64,000 bases of DNA from Prochilodus magdalenae (lineage: Eukaryota > Chordata > Actinopteri > Characiformes > Prochilodontidae). Below, one piece after another: positions 45,757 through 55,490 of this stretch (position 1 is its first letter; each line of letters starts with the position of its first letter). The notes under the pieces were generated by a model. That model was not told the DNA's origin and searched no databases. It was given only the letters and a program-made list of their open reading frames with translations. Location of the stretch: assembly GCA_024036415.1 (NCBI GenBank), contig JAMWET010006961.1:1-64000 (forward strand). The letters are read 5' to 3'. The position numbers and the translations under genes are program-made.

Positions 45757-48700
45757 GTACTAAGCTTGAGTAATATAGGATGGAAGTGAGTTCCACAGTT
45801 TTCCGTATGGGAGGGGATTAGTTCTGAAACTTATTGTAGCCCAAGGCTGTTTGAAATGCATAGGCATCAACAACAGAGGGCAGCATTAAGTTAAATATAA
45901 AGATAACACAGTGGAAGTTAAAGAGAGTAAGCTGAGATTCCTGCAAGTCAGTGTTCAGGGCTGATCAACACTAACAGGAACCCATTTGGTTGAAGACATT
46001 CCTGCTCAAGGAAGTCAACATGACTTTCTGACATTTAAGACATTTCATGTTCATGTTAGTGTTACAATATTTGTGGTATTTGTTTAGGTTCTATTAATAT
46101 GGGTTAAATGAGCACCTGAACGTATTTGAGATCACGTTAATGTAGAAATGTACAAAATGATAATGTGTTCACAAACTTTCAAGCAGCACTGTAGCTGTGA
46201 AACCGCAAATTATGGTGACTCAAAACTTATAGCGAGCTTTCAGCATTTGGGTGTTTTATTTACAGGGCCTTTCCTCATGTTGCTGGGTTGCCAGGTGTGG
46301 TTGTCCCTAAAAATCCATTTAGACTGAAAGTGCCGTGTGGACGGGAAATATACAGCTAGCCAGTTCAATGAGGATTCAAAGATTTGTCATTATTTTTAAT
46401 AATAAACAGAATTTCTGTCCTTTATTTTGTACATGTCTAGGACCATCATCTACATCTGTTCATCAGTATCACTTTATTAATGAGAGTAAGACCTGGACTG
46501 AAGCTCAGAGGTACTGCAGAGGGCTCTACAATGACCTGGCCACCATTGATAACATGGAGGAAATGGACATGATCATTAACACAGTAAACGGCAGCTACTC
46601 TGGATTAGCCTGGATTGGACTGTATGATGATCTGGACAGCTGGAGATGGTCTCTGAATAATGGTAGTTTCTACATGGAGGGAGAGAGAGATTACAGAGCG
46701 TGGAAACAAGAACCTAACAACGGTGGTGGAAAAGAGCTCTGTGTTTATATGAGTTCTTCTGGGACGTGGTTTGACGTATCATGTGATGCACGGCTCACAT
46801 TTGTTTGCTATGATGGTAAGAACGTCTATGAAGATTAATTTGTTTCTGTTCAGGCTGTTTTCTCCTCTGTAGAAGGTGCTGATCATATCATTCATCTGTT
46901 TTAGGAAGAGCTGGATCTGAGAACTACATCTGGATTAACCAAAACAAGTCTTGGCCAGATGCTCAGCGTTACTGCAGAGAGCACCACACTGACCTGGCCA
47001 GTGTGAGGAACTGGACAGAAAATCAGAGAACTGTTAATATTTCAGGTGGATTAGGTGCTTGGATTGGTTTATTCAGGACCAGGACCTGGTCAGACCAGCA
47101 CACTTCCACATATGAAAACTGGAGACCAGCTTCATTCTCCTCAAGTGCAGAACCTGACAATGGTGAAAATTATCCTTCTGGGCAGTTTGGTTTTCAGCAC
47201 TGTACAGCTTTATCCTTCAATGATTCAGGCCTGTGGACAGATGAGGACTGCTTAGGCAAATTTCCGTTTGTGTGCTACAACAGTGAGTTCTTCTTCCTGG
47301 TTCTTTATTTGTGGTGCACATTGTTTTATTCAGACTGAAAGTCTGCAGTAGATACCACATCCTGTAAAAACCTCACTTCATCACTGGCCACTTCATTAGG
47401 AACACCATTCTAATATTGGGTAGGGCTCTCAGGTGCTCTACGGCATTCAGAACTGGTGACTGGGGAGGCCATTAAACTACACTGAACGGATTGTCCTGCT
47501 AATGATCAAGTTTGAGACACCTTTGATACCCTGTAACTACATTTATTCCCTGACTGATCAGGACCACCCCAGAGCAGGTATTGTGTGGGTGGTGGATCAC
47601 TGTCAGCACTGCAGCGACACTGATGTGGTGGTGTGTTAGTGTGTGTTGGACACAGGTTGCTGCTGGCTTGATAGTTTTGATTGATGGACAATTCTCAGTC
47701 CAGTAGTGACACTTAAGTACGAACTAATTAAGAACTAATACTGTTCTACTATGTGCAGTTTTCGGCATTTCTAAAGACTTCGCATTACCACTGCTATAGG
47801 CGTTAGCGTGGTCTTCCTGTCCACTTGAACAAGTCTGGCTGTTCTTCTGAACTCATCAGAATACTACTCGCTGCATGGTCTTCATTAGTTCCCCCATTCT
47901 CTGAATGCTCAAACCGTCTGGCTCCAACAGCCATGCCATGCTCACAATAAACTCACAAACACGTTTTATTAGCTAATAAAGTGGCCAGTGAGTTTATGCA
48001 CAAATCAGTTCAACATAGAAATTGTCAGTACACTGCTAGACAAAGATAACCATACCTCTTATTATGAATGCTTCTAAATTAGAAGTGACTTTAAATGTGA
48101 AAATGATAACTGCCTTATCTCTTTTTCTTGGAATATTTAGAGGTCTGCACAGGATCCTCATGTGTCCCTCATCAGTACCACTTTATTAATGAATCAGTGA
48201 CCTGGGCAGTAGCACAGAGATACTGCAGACAGAACTACACTGACCTGGCCACCTTTGCTAATGTGCAGGAGGTAAACAGAGTCCTTATGACAGTTAAAGG
48301 CACCTACTCTGGTTTAGCCTGGATTGGACTGTATGATGATCTGAACAGCTGGAGATGGTCTCTGGAGGAGGACAGCTTCTACAAGGAGAACGAGAGGAAC
48401 TTTAGGAACTGGTACAGGGAGAAACCTACCAATGCAGGTGGAAAAAGTCTGTGTGTGTGCATTTCGGGCTTGTATGGCATATGGCATGAGTTCCCTTGCG
48501 ATGTCACATTTAGATTCGTTTGTTATGATGGTGAGTACAGCCGTTCTGTATGTTGCTGCAGGAAGACACTGCACAGTCTTTGAAATAATATTTTTTTTTC
48601 AAAAAGAATATTATTCATAATGTAATATTGCTATGTTGCTCCTTTCAGGGAGGGAAGGTGCCAGTCAAAGATATGTTGTGTATTATGATTACATGTCCTG

Positions 48701-51700
48701 GACTAGAGCTCAGAGATACTGCAGAGAGCATCACACAGACCTGGCCAGTGTGAGGAATGATGATGATAGTCGGAAGTTAAAATCAGCACTTAGGTATATT
48801 TATGATTCAAATTTGTGGATCGGCCTGTACAGAACCAGGTCCTGGTCCGATGGGAGCAACTCTACTTTCAGCAACTGGAGACCAGGACAGCCAGATAATG
48901 CTGGACAGAATGAACACTGTACAGCTGTGTCATTTAATGACTTTGGTCAGTGGACAGATGAAGACTGTGATCAGGCTTTTCCTTTCCTCTGCTACAGCGG
49001 TGAGTAGCGTTCTCTCTTTGAACCTTACACAGTTTCAGTAAATCCTCACTGATAAGCACACTGGACAAAAAAAATGAGTCCCCTGTGACTAAACATCCAT
49101 AGCATTGCGTAATACCTTCATAAGCACAAATAACAGCTGGGATTGGATTGGGCATGGACTGGACAAGTTTCTGGATGTAGGCCTCATCAATGTTCCGACA
49201 CTCTTACATCAAAGAACTGCGCAGCCGGGGCAGATTTGGTGGATGCCTTGGCATAGTTCTGAAGAGAGTTTGCTGTAGACTGGGATTTCTGCCACTGCTG
49301 GTAGACTCGTACCTGAAGTTACTACCTTCTTAAACACCCAAGGTGATTTATTTGTTGTCCAGTGAGCTTGTTACTGTCACGGCGCGGTTGGGGGTGTGGA
49401 CCCAAGCCCAGGGTAGGAATCCGTTTGCGGCGATGTAAATTTTAAATTGCAAGCAAACGGACTTCCTGGATGTGGATGCACATGAAACTGTGCTTGTAGC
49501 GTTTTGGGAATGTTTTTTGGAGTCTAGGTTTAGGCGGGGATCGAACCCCGACCTTTATAGCGAGAACCCCATGTGCTACCACTGCGCTATGCAGTATTAC
49601 ACGTGAGGTAAGTCAGGAAGGGTTTTGTGAAAGAGAGGGAGAAATGGCGGGAAAAACAAACAAAGGAGACACCAGGACTGCGTTCTCAAAACAAAAGGAG
49701 AAGTTGATAAAAACCACAAATAAACAGAAGAGGGTTTAACAGAAAGGGGATCTTTGCGTGGAGAGTGACCCACGCTCTCTACACTTGTTGCTTTTCTCTT
49801 TTCCTTTTCCTTAGCTTTCCTCTTTTCTTTTCTTTTCTTTTCTTTAGCTTAGCTTAGCTTAGCTTAGCTTAGCTCTTCTCTTCTCTTCTCTTCTCTTCTC
49901 TTCTCTTCTCTTCAGCTTTCTGGTGTACCATACCAGCTACCCCTCTACAAAGGTGCAGCAGAGGTGTTTGTGTGGTAGGGGCTTATATGGCTGCCACCTC
50001 AGATGCCGCTTGTTGGCTTGATCAGCCCGGGGCATTCTGGGGTTTGGAGTTCTGGGCTGTAGTTCCGCCAGAACGGCGCCGCCGCGGCCGCCCTCTGCTG
50101 GCTGCCGGCGGTACAGCCCGGGCCCTTACAGTTACTATATTACGTCTTACATTGTTTGGATGACCTCTTAAACATCAGTTCCAAACTACGATTACTCTAC
50201 CTCTAAGTAGAATTAGAGCTGGGATTAGCAGTTAGACCAACAGTAGGTTTTATTTAAGGTTAGTTACTTGGCAACTTAAGTTTTTTATTTTCTAGTTACT
50301 GCAGAATTATACCAAATACGACATTTTGACATGAATTTGTATGAAACAAGATTTTACACTACTGCTTCAGTCAAACCTAAATATCAACGTAACCAAACCA
50401 AATATAAAAACAAAACTCATCCTCATCAGTTCCATGCTACAATTAGCCTAAGATCACTGACAAATACTGATAATTATGTACTTTGCAGTAACAAGACAAC
50501 CCATAATTAGTTGACTTTGTATTTAGTCAAATACTCTAAAATGAAATCACAATTCACAATATCTATTCCACCATCCCTGACCCTGAAGACATATCTGGTT
50601 CCGGGACTCATACAAACCCTGTTGAGTCTGATAATGCAGTGGATACAGGCAGGTAGTGAACCTTCTGAAACATAGATCTCCAGGAACATGAATGATGACC
50701 TCTGGCCTAGAAACAGGCTGGCATGTTCTTGAACCAACCATATTAAACATTGCATGTATCAGAAAAGGACACACAGTGGACTTCAGTGATAAACCGCAAA
50801 GCAAAACTTCAGAAACATGGTTCCCTAATGTGTGTATACGGTTAAAATCCATATGAAATCTAGACGTTTAACTCCAACTTGAAGTTATGACCTCTGATCT
50901 AGAAATCTAGACCTCCAATCTAGAAGTTTAACTCCAGCTCAAGACCAAGTTAACTTACATTAAAGCACCAACAAAAGAACTTACTATGTTATGGTCACAA
51001 CATTCCCATTACATTCGTATGCACAGCCAGGCAACCCATTCATTTTCTTGGAAGACTGCAAACCTTCCTCTCTACAATTTTCCATTTCTTGCTGATAACC
51101 TTTTCAATGAAGGTCCTGGAGCCAGCTGTTTAGTCGATCCCCATAAAGCACCTGGAAAATGTACGCAAAAACAGAAACATAACTTGATATATTGTAAGAT
51201 AAGGGGTTCTAAGAAGAAACTCGAGATACGGTTAAAGTCCATTACTCAAATTTGATGGAAACTCATGTAGACTAGCTATGCAATTAAAGCTTATTATAAT
51301 CCCACTCCTCTACTATTACTAAAACAAAAGTCTCTGGAAAAAGCTGCAAAAGCCTTTCTAATAAATAAACGAGAAAGCTTAATACAAACGCATCAAGGCA
51401 TTGTGGTGTCCTCAGCATGGCAACCAAGCCACATTTGTGTCATCAGCACAGGGTTGCAGCCAGCCACAGTCATTATATAGCCCTTTTCCTCCAACATGGA
51501 ACTTAGTCTCTTCTGGTTTGCGCACCTAATTTTGAACCGTTCTGCCACAATAGTAGGTTCCTCAGCACGAACCATGACAACACCTGCGGGCATGTCAGTT
51601 GTTGAGGAAACAGAAGGCAACAATGCTGACCTTTTTCAGTTTTTGTCTCTACATTTGAATTTTCCAATGTAATCACTACTTATTGAGAAATTTATTTCCA

Positions 51701-53174
51701 AAAATGTTAAGAATAAACATCTTCAAACTTTAGAAAAATGTAATGAAGAACCATTAACACTGTTTTTATGCTCCTTTAGACTGGCCATCTCGTCAGTATC
51801 ACTTTGTTAATGAGAGCAAGACCTGGACTGAAGCTCAGAGCTACTGCAAAGAGCTTTACACTGACTTGGCCACCATTGATAACATGGAGGAAATGAACAT
51901 GCTCAATAACACAGTAAATGGCAGCTACTCTGGATTAGCCTGGATTGGACTGTATGATGATCTGGAGAGCTGGAGATGGTCTCTGGACAATGACAGTTTC
52001 TACATGGAGGGAGAGAGAGATTACAGAGGGTGGTACCAAGAACCTGACAACAATGGTGGAAATGAGCTCTGTGTTCGCATGTCCAGAACGGGGGAATGGT
52101 ATGATGATGAGTGTACCACGAATTATGCCAGCATATGCTCTAATGGTAAGAGTAATCACTGTTTTTTTGTTGTACAAGGTGAATGACTAACTTCTCGTAA
52201 GTGACAATGTTTTGTAAGAGACGTAGCTGGGAAACTAAAGTAGAATTTAAAAAGTGAGGCCTTGCTCAAGGGCACTTTAGTCATTACTGTTGGTTCAGGG
52301 AACTGAACCGGCAACCCTCCAATCATAAGGCTGGTTCCCTAACCTCCAGCCCTCAATTGTCCACCAGGTTTGTTTTCGACAGCATTCTGATATTTTATTT
52401 TGTTGTCCCCCTAAGGTTCTCATGTCCAAGTCCTGCCTACCAGCTAGGTTTTTCACTTTATCTCTAATACAGGACGCGATTTCAAACACATTTCACTCAG
52501 ACTTGACCACGCCCCCATCCTTTATTTTCAGTTCTGAAAGGTGGCCACCCTACACTCATGTACAGTACTGATTACTTGTTTGAGTTTGTGAATTACATGA
52601 AACGTACTAATCGCAGGGTAATGACTATTATTAGCTACCTTAAATTTGTTGTGTGTCCAATCTCTCTCTTCCTGGTCACATATGTTCTTCAATTCTCCTA
52701 CCTTTAGGGACCGGCAACACATATTATTATGTCCCTTCAGCAAGGTCTTGGACAGAGGCTCGGAATTACTGCAGAACACATTACACTGATCTGGCCAGTG
52801 TGAGGAATGAGACAGAGCAACAACAAATACTGAGAGTCTTAAAAGGGAATGATGTATGGATCGGTCTAAATAGAAACCGACTGTGGTCAGATCAGAGCAA
52901 CTCCACTTTCACCTATTGGAGACCATCAGTTCAGCTACCAAATACAGAACCTGATAATGGCCAGTATTCAAGTAGGGATCGTGCAGATCAGCACTGTGCA
53001 GCCGTGGATCTAAAACGCTCAGCCCAGTGGACTGATGAAAACTGCTTAGGCAGACTCCCATTCTTCTGCTACAGTGGTAAGAAGAAAAAGAAGAATATAT
53101 ATATGTATATATAATATATATATGTATATATAATCCAACCCTACATGAAAGGAGCTGTGTGTGTGTATATACAG

Positions 53175-53206
<32 letters not shown>

Positions 53207-55254
53207 GCTCCTTTCATGTAGGGTTGGATTATAAAAATATTATAAAACACAAAGTACCTGATTGCAAAAGTATTGACCCTCTTCAATATGACTCTCCTAA
53301 ACCATCACTTGTGCAGTTAAAAACTTGAACAAGAAAGAAAGGATCCGAGTTGCATATTTTCAATGCAGGTGATGTTTGCATTTATTCCTTCCATCAGTCC
53401 ATGCAGAAAGTGGTTACTCACATACATACAGAAGAATTACTGCCTACTCTTTTCATTACGCAGTGAGCGTTCATCTCTGTAGCTAGTCTGTTTGCATGTA
53501 TGACCTCTGCCTTGTCTTTGGTATACCCATTCTGGCTTTACCCTGTACTTTGCTTCCTTGGTTGTTTGTTATTTCTGCTTACACTCTGGTTTATATATTC
53601 TATATATTCTGATTTTATATTCTGTTTTGTACCTACCACTAAACATAGGGCTAAATTTATTTTGATGTGTTGGAAAACTACTTTTAAGTAAAGCTCACTG
53701 GACCTCTCCACTACTGTTCACGGCATACTGTATAAAAGCCACACATCTTAGTTGGAAGAAGAAGGTTCTATAGTCTGAAGAGACAAAAAATTAGCTTTTT
53801 GCCCATCAGTCCAAGCATTATGTGAGGTGTAAACCAACAAACTGCACACCGTTCTCACTGAAGAACATGGTGGTGACAGAATCATGCTGCAGAGATCCTT
53901 CTCGTAACCGCCTCTGGAAGACTTGTGAAGGAAGATACCAGAAAGAGCCCTGAGCCTGAGATGGTTTGTCTTCCAGCATGACAATGACCTTGAGAATATA
54001 GTCAAGAAATGTACCAATCAACAAAGTTCATGTCCTTCAGAGCCTAATCAGTGTGCAGACCTTAATCCAAGAGAATTGGTGATGCCCATAAGTCGCGATC
54101 AAATCTATTTTCCGATGAAGAATGGTGGGAAAATGGTGACCTATTCATAAAGACTCAAGGTTGTAAATGCTGCCAAAAGGTGCATCTACTGAATTTGACT
54201 TGATGGAGGGGGATTACTTATGCAGTCAGATGCTTCCTGTTTCATATTTGTAAAGAATTTAAAATCATTTTCCAAACGTCTGTGTTCACTTTGTCCTGAA
54301 CTTCGTTTGCATTCATCAGTTTCACAAAAAAACATGAACATTCCATGATCTTTTTTTCTGTGACATACATGAAGTGTCTTCTAACGCTATCTTTTGTCTT
54401 CTATCTGCCTTCTGTATTTATAATAATGGTTACTCCTCTTCAAGAAGTCCCAGGTAAGAAATAAGCATTAACCTCTCAGTTACAGATCTGAGTTATCAGT
54501 TAATTTAGCATTCAGTTGAAAAGTATTTATCATAGAACCACTGAATGATCAACAGTGACATAGCGTTTCCAAATGTGCTGTTCCCTCAGGTCCCATGGCG
54601 GGACTACGAATGAAAGTCAGAGCTCCAGGGAATCTGGCACAATTTCAGATTAAAGAAGTGCTGCTAGAGCAGGTGAGCAGCAAATCTGACCTTTCTTCAT
54701 TTATCTCTTCCAGTGCTTCCTAACCCTGTCATACACATTTCAGTGCTTTCCCTGCTCCCAATACACCTGATTCCCCTTATCAGCTCATTACCAGTCCTTC
54801 CAGAGTTGCAGTGTATAAGCAGAGACTCCAGTAAAATGTGCAGACTAGGGTTCCTCCGGAACAAGGGCTAACACTGCTCTATCCAAAAATTCAGTTAATC
54901 AGGAATATTAAATAAAACCATTCCACATAAAGCATGACAGAGGAAATAACGGCCTGTAGTAAAAATTAAAAAGTGAATGTAATTATTATACATCTTGCAT
55001 AACACATATAACACACATATAAATTATATTTTCACTGCATTATACTTTACATAGTCAGTGTATTTCCATAGCATACCCATTGGACTGTCATAACGGTAAC
55101 TTGGATTTACTTCCATCCCACTCATAGTGGTACTTATTATTATTATTATTATTATTATTATTAGAGTCACTTTTTTCTTCTTCTCTTTATTTATGTACAT
55201 TTTCTATTATTGTATTGTTGTTCTTTATTGTACTTTGCCTGCTGCAGTATGTGA

Positions 55255-55343
<89 letters not shown>

Positions 55344-55490
55344 ATGTGTTTGTGTAATCTGAATGAGAAATGTAGAATTCCATTTGAAGATTGTTTTGTT
55401 CTTATCCAGCTTCAACATAAATTTGGTGCATTGGGATTTCCCAGCAACTTCACTGTGAAGGTGAAAACTATCAGAAAGACCAGTCCCTGA
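42459..55490 (+). CDS. Lectin gene C: secreted-type protein with eight intact C-type lectin domains
   Basis: Exons are 42459-42483, 44296-44685, 45244-45615, 46441-46815, 46905-47282, 48141-48530, 48649-48999, 51780-52145, 52708-53076, 54590-54672 and 55410-55490, all GT-AG. A former mini-exon at 54430-54453 has lost its acceptor. Joined without it, the frame is open for about 1059 codons. The product has an MRQLLLLIG leader, eight CTLDs and the same tail module as genes A and B, with no membrane segment. Even-numbered domains keep the WTD calcium-site motif. Sugar-site motifs are QPY, EPD, QPD and EPD in CTLD2, 4, 6 and 8, and EPN in CTLD3. It is presumed to be a secreted pattern-recognition lectin related to mannose-receptor-like fish proteins. 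The polyA signal is at 55673-55678. Confidence 0.85.
42526..42997 (+). mobile_element. MITE in gene C intron 1
   Basis: The ends 'caccggacaaaaaatgagtc' and 'gactcactttttgtccagtg' are inverted repeats. A minus-strand stretch (42871-42686) encodes a helix-turn-helix-like KEVAESAGVWKRTVIRVYQQW, probably the N-terminus of the parent transposase. A shorter copy lies at 49058-49364. Confidence 0.75.
43095..43198 (+). repeat. (AT)n microsatellite in gene C intron 1
   Basis: About 42 AT units are followed by a short ACACACA segment and more AT. Confidence 0.95.
44296..44685 (+). CDS. Gene C exon 2: CTLD1 (type A1)
   Basis: 390 nt, phase 1-1, closely matching gene B exon 2 and gene D exon 2. It carries WIGLYDDMSSWRWS, KPVNWNG and FICYNG. 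The sugar-site motif is absent. Confidence 0.85.
45244..45615 (+). CDS. Gene C exon 3: CTLD2 (type B1)
   Basis: 372 nt, phase 1-1. It is longer than gene B's equivalent because of an aromatic-rich insert (HFPYYDSFFPLT) before WIGLYKTKSWSDG. The sugar motif is QPY rather than QPD/EPD, and WTDKNC is retained. The substitution predicts altered or lost sugar binding. Confidence 0.85.
45691..45756 (+). repeat. (TAA)n microsatellite in gene C intron 3
   Basis: About 22 TAA units. Confidence 0.95.
46441..46815 (+). CDS. Gene C exon 4: CTLD3 (type A2)
   Basis: 375 nt, phase 1-1. It has [25 protein letters not shown], an EPNN motif and TWFDVSC. EPN is the mannose-type motif, but the WND position is FDV, so function is uncertain. 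Confidence 0.85.
46905..47282 (+). CDS. Gene C exon 5: CTLD4 (type B2)
   Basis: 378 nt, phase 1-1. It has [28 protein letters not shown] and LWTDEDC. The calcium-site residues are present. It lies only 89 nt after exon 4, as in gene B (91 nt). Confidence 0.85.
47382..47990 (+). mobile_element. Non-autonomous DNA transposon in gene C intron 5
   Basis: The termini 'cactggccacttcattagga' and 'ctaataaagtggccagtg' are inverted repeats of a very common otophysan-type element. The interior includes 'agcaggtattgtgtgggtgg', which is shared with 25600-25800. There is no coding capacity. Confidence 0.8.
48141..48530 (+). CDS. Gene C exon 6: CTLD5 (type A1)
   Basis: 390 nt, phase 1-1. It has [37 protein letters not shown] and FVCYDG. 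No EPN/QPD or WND is present, so it is probably structural. Confidence 0.85.
48649..48999 (+). CDS. Gene C exon 7: CTLD6 (type B1)
   Basis: 351 nt, phase 1-1. It has [28 protein letters not shown] and QWTDEDC, nearly identical to gene B CTLD6. The galactose-type QPD is conserved between the paralogues. Confidence 0.85.
49058..49364 (+). mobile_element. MITE copy in gene C intron 7
   Basis: It begins 'cactggacaaaaaaaatgag' and ends 'tttgttgtccagtg', and the body aligns with 42526-42997 with an internal deletion. The right end lies 10 bp before the LTR-like element at 49375. Confidence 0.7.
49529..49592 (-). repeat. tRNA-like segment inside the LTR-like element
   Basis: On the minus strand it reads 'tagcgcagtggtagcac', resembling an A box, then 'ggttcgatcccc', resembling a B box. 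The T-stem pairs only partly and I could not pair an acceptor stem, so this is a tRNA-derived relic and not a tRNA gene. Confidence 0.4.
49795..49914 (+). repeat. Pentanucleotide repeats (CTTTT, AGCTT, CTTCT)
   Basis: Three adjacent runs of related five-base units occur in order. They presumably diverged from one another by point change. Confidence 0.85.
50136..51779. other. Gene C intron 7, remaining part
   Basis: No exon is supported. A minus-strand open frame at 51393-51623 (76 codons, starting MLPSVSSTTDMP) has no family I recognise. It is noted only as unexplained. Confidence 0.4.
51780..52145 (+). CDS. Gene C exon 8: CTLD7 (type A2), intact
   Basis: 366 nt, phase 1-1, the reference for the broken gene B exon 8. 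It has [34 protein letters not shown] and EWYDDEC, ending SICSNG. Confidence 0.85.
52240..52365 (-). mobile_element. tRNA-derived SINE fragment in gene C intron 8
   Basis: On the minus strand it contains 'ggttagggaaccagccttat', 'ggttcagttccct' and 'cccttgagcaaggc', the typical head of fish tRNA-SINEs. Confidence 0.55.
52708..53076 (+). CDS. Gene C exon 9: CTLD8 (type B2)
   Basis: 369 nt, phase 1-1. It has WTEARNYC, WIGLNRNRLWSDQSNS, TEPDNGQ, DQHCAAVDL and QWTDENC. EPD stands where gene B has EPN. Confidence 0.85.
53130..53232. repeat. Perfect-armed palindrome in gene C intron 9
   Basis: The arms at 53130-53156 and 53206-53232 are exact 27-nt reverse complements ('ccaaccctacatgaaagg' and its partner). 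The spacer is (GT)n-TATACAGTATATA-(CA)n, which is itself self-complementary. The whole could form a long hairpin. Confidence 0.85.
53490..53650 (+). repeat. CT-rich dispersed repeat in gene C intron 9
   Basis: It has phrases such as 'tatgacctctgccttgtctt' and 'ccttggttgtttgttatttc', similar in style to 62790-63250. The boundaries are vague. Confidence 0.3.
53750..54220 (+). mobile_element. Degenerate Tc1-like element in gene C intron 9
   Basis: The text 'aacatggtggtgacagaatc' and 'ttccagcatgacaatgacct' corresponds to the GGSIM and QHDNDP regions of Tc1 transposases. Frames are destroyed. The same intron of gene B holds a comparable relic. Confidence 0.5.
54430..54453 (+). pseudogene. Gene C dead mini-exon (linker)
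   Basis: The stretch aligns with gene B exon 10 and keeps the CCAG/GTAAGA donor, but the acceptor AG is replaced by GG ('aataatgg'). A cryptic AG at 54443-54444 would leave a 9-nt in-phase exon. Otherwise exon 9 joins directly to the exon at 54590, in frame. Confidence 0.65.
54590..54672 (+). CDS. Gene C exon 10: tail module, first half
   Basis: 83 nt, phase 1 to 0. It encodes MAGLRMKVRAPGNLAQF and a helix to LLEQ. Length and position are the same as in gene B (14013-14095). Confidence 0.8.
55133..55162 (+). repeat. (TTA)n microsatellite
   Basis: About ten TTA units in the last intron of gene C. Confidence 0.9.
55254..55343 (+). repeat. (ATCT)n microsatellite
   Basis: About 22 tetranucleotide units, 66 nt before the terminal exon of gene C. 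Confidence 0.95.
55410..55490 (+). CDS. Gene C exon 11: tail module, second half and stop
   Basis: It encodes LQHKFGALGFPSNFTVKV and ends in Ser-Pro-TGA. It is a direct counterpart of 95-175 and 14392-14472. Confidence 0.85.
   Translation, partial: LQHKFGALGFPSNFTVKVKTIRKTSP

Larger units (their letters stand above)
49375..50130 (+). mobile_element. Possible solo LTR / small LTR-type element
   Basis: The 756-bp segment starts TGTCACGGCGCGG and ends GGGCCCTTACA. It is flanked by GTTAC at 49370-49374 and GTTAC at 50131-50135, which gives TG...CA ends with a 5-bp target duplication. It is GC-richer than its surroundings. It contains pentanucleotide repeats (49795-49914) and a tRNA-like segment (49529-49592). 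No gag/pol coding or second LTR is seen. Confidence 0.65.

Noticed and set aside
49529..49592. Functional tRNA gene
   Set aside because: B-box-like text is present but the T-stem is mismatched and no acceptor stem pairs. It is treated as a tRNA-derived relic.
21211..55343. Microsatellites as a CRISPR-like or other regular array
   Set aside because: They are simple sequence repeats with no unique spacers. CRISPR is not expected in this eukaryotic sequence.
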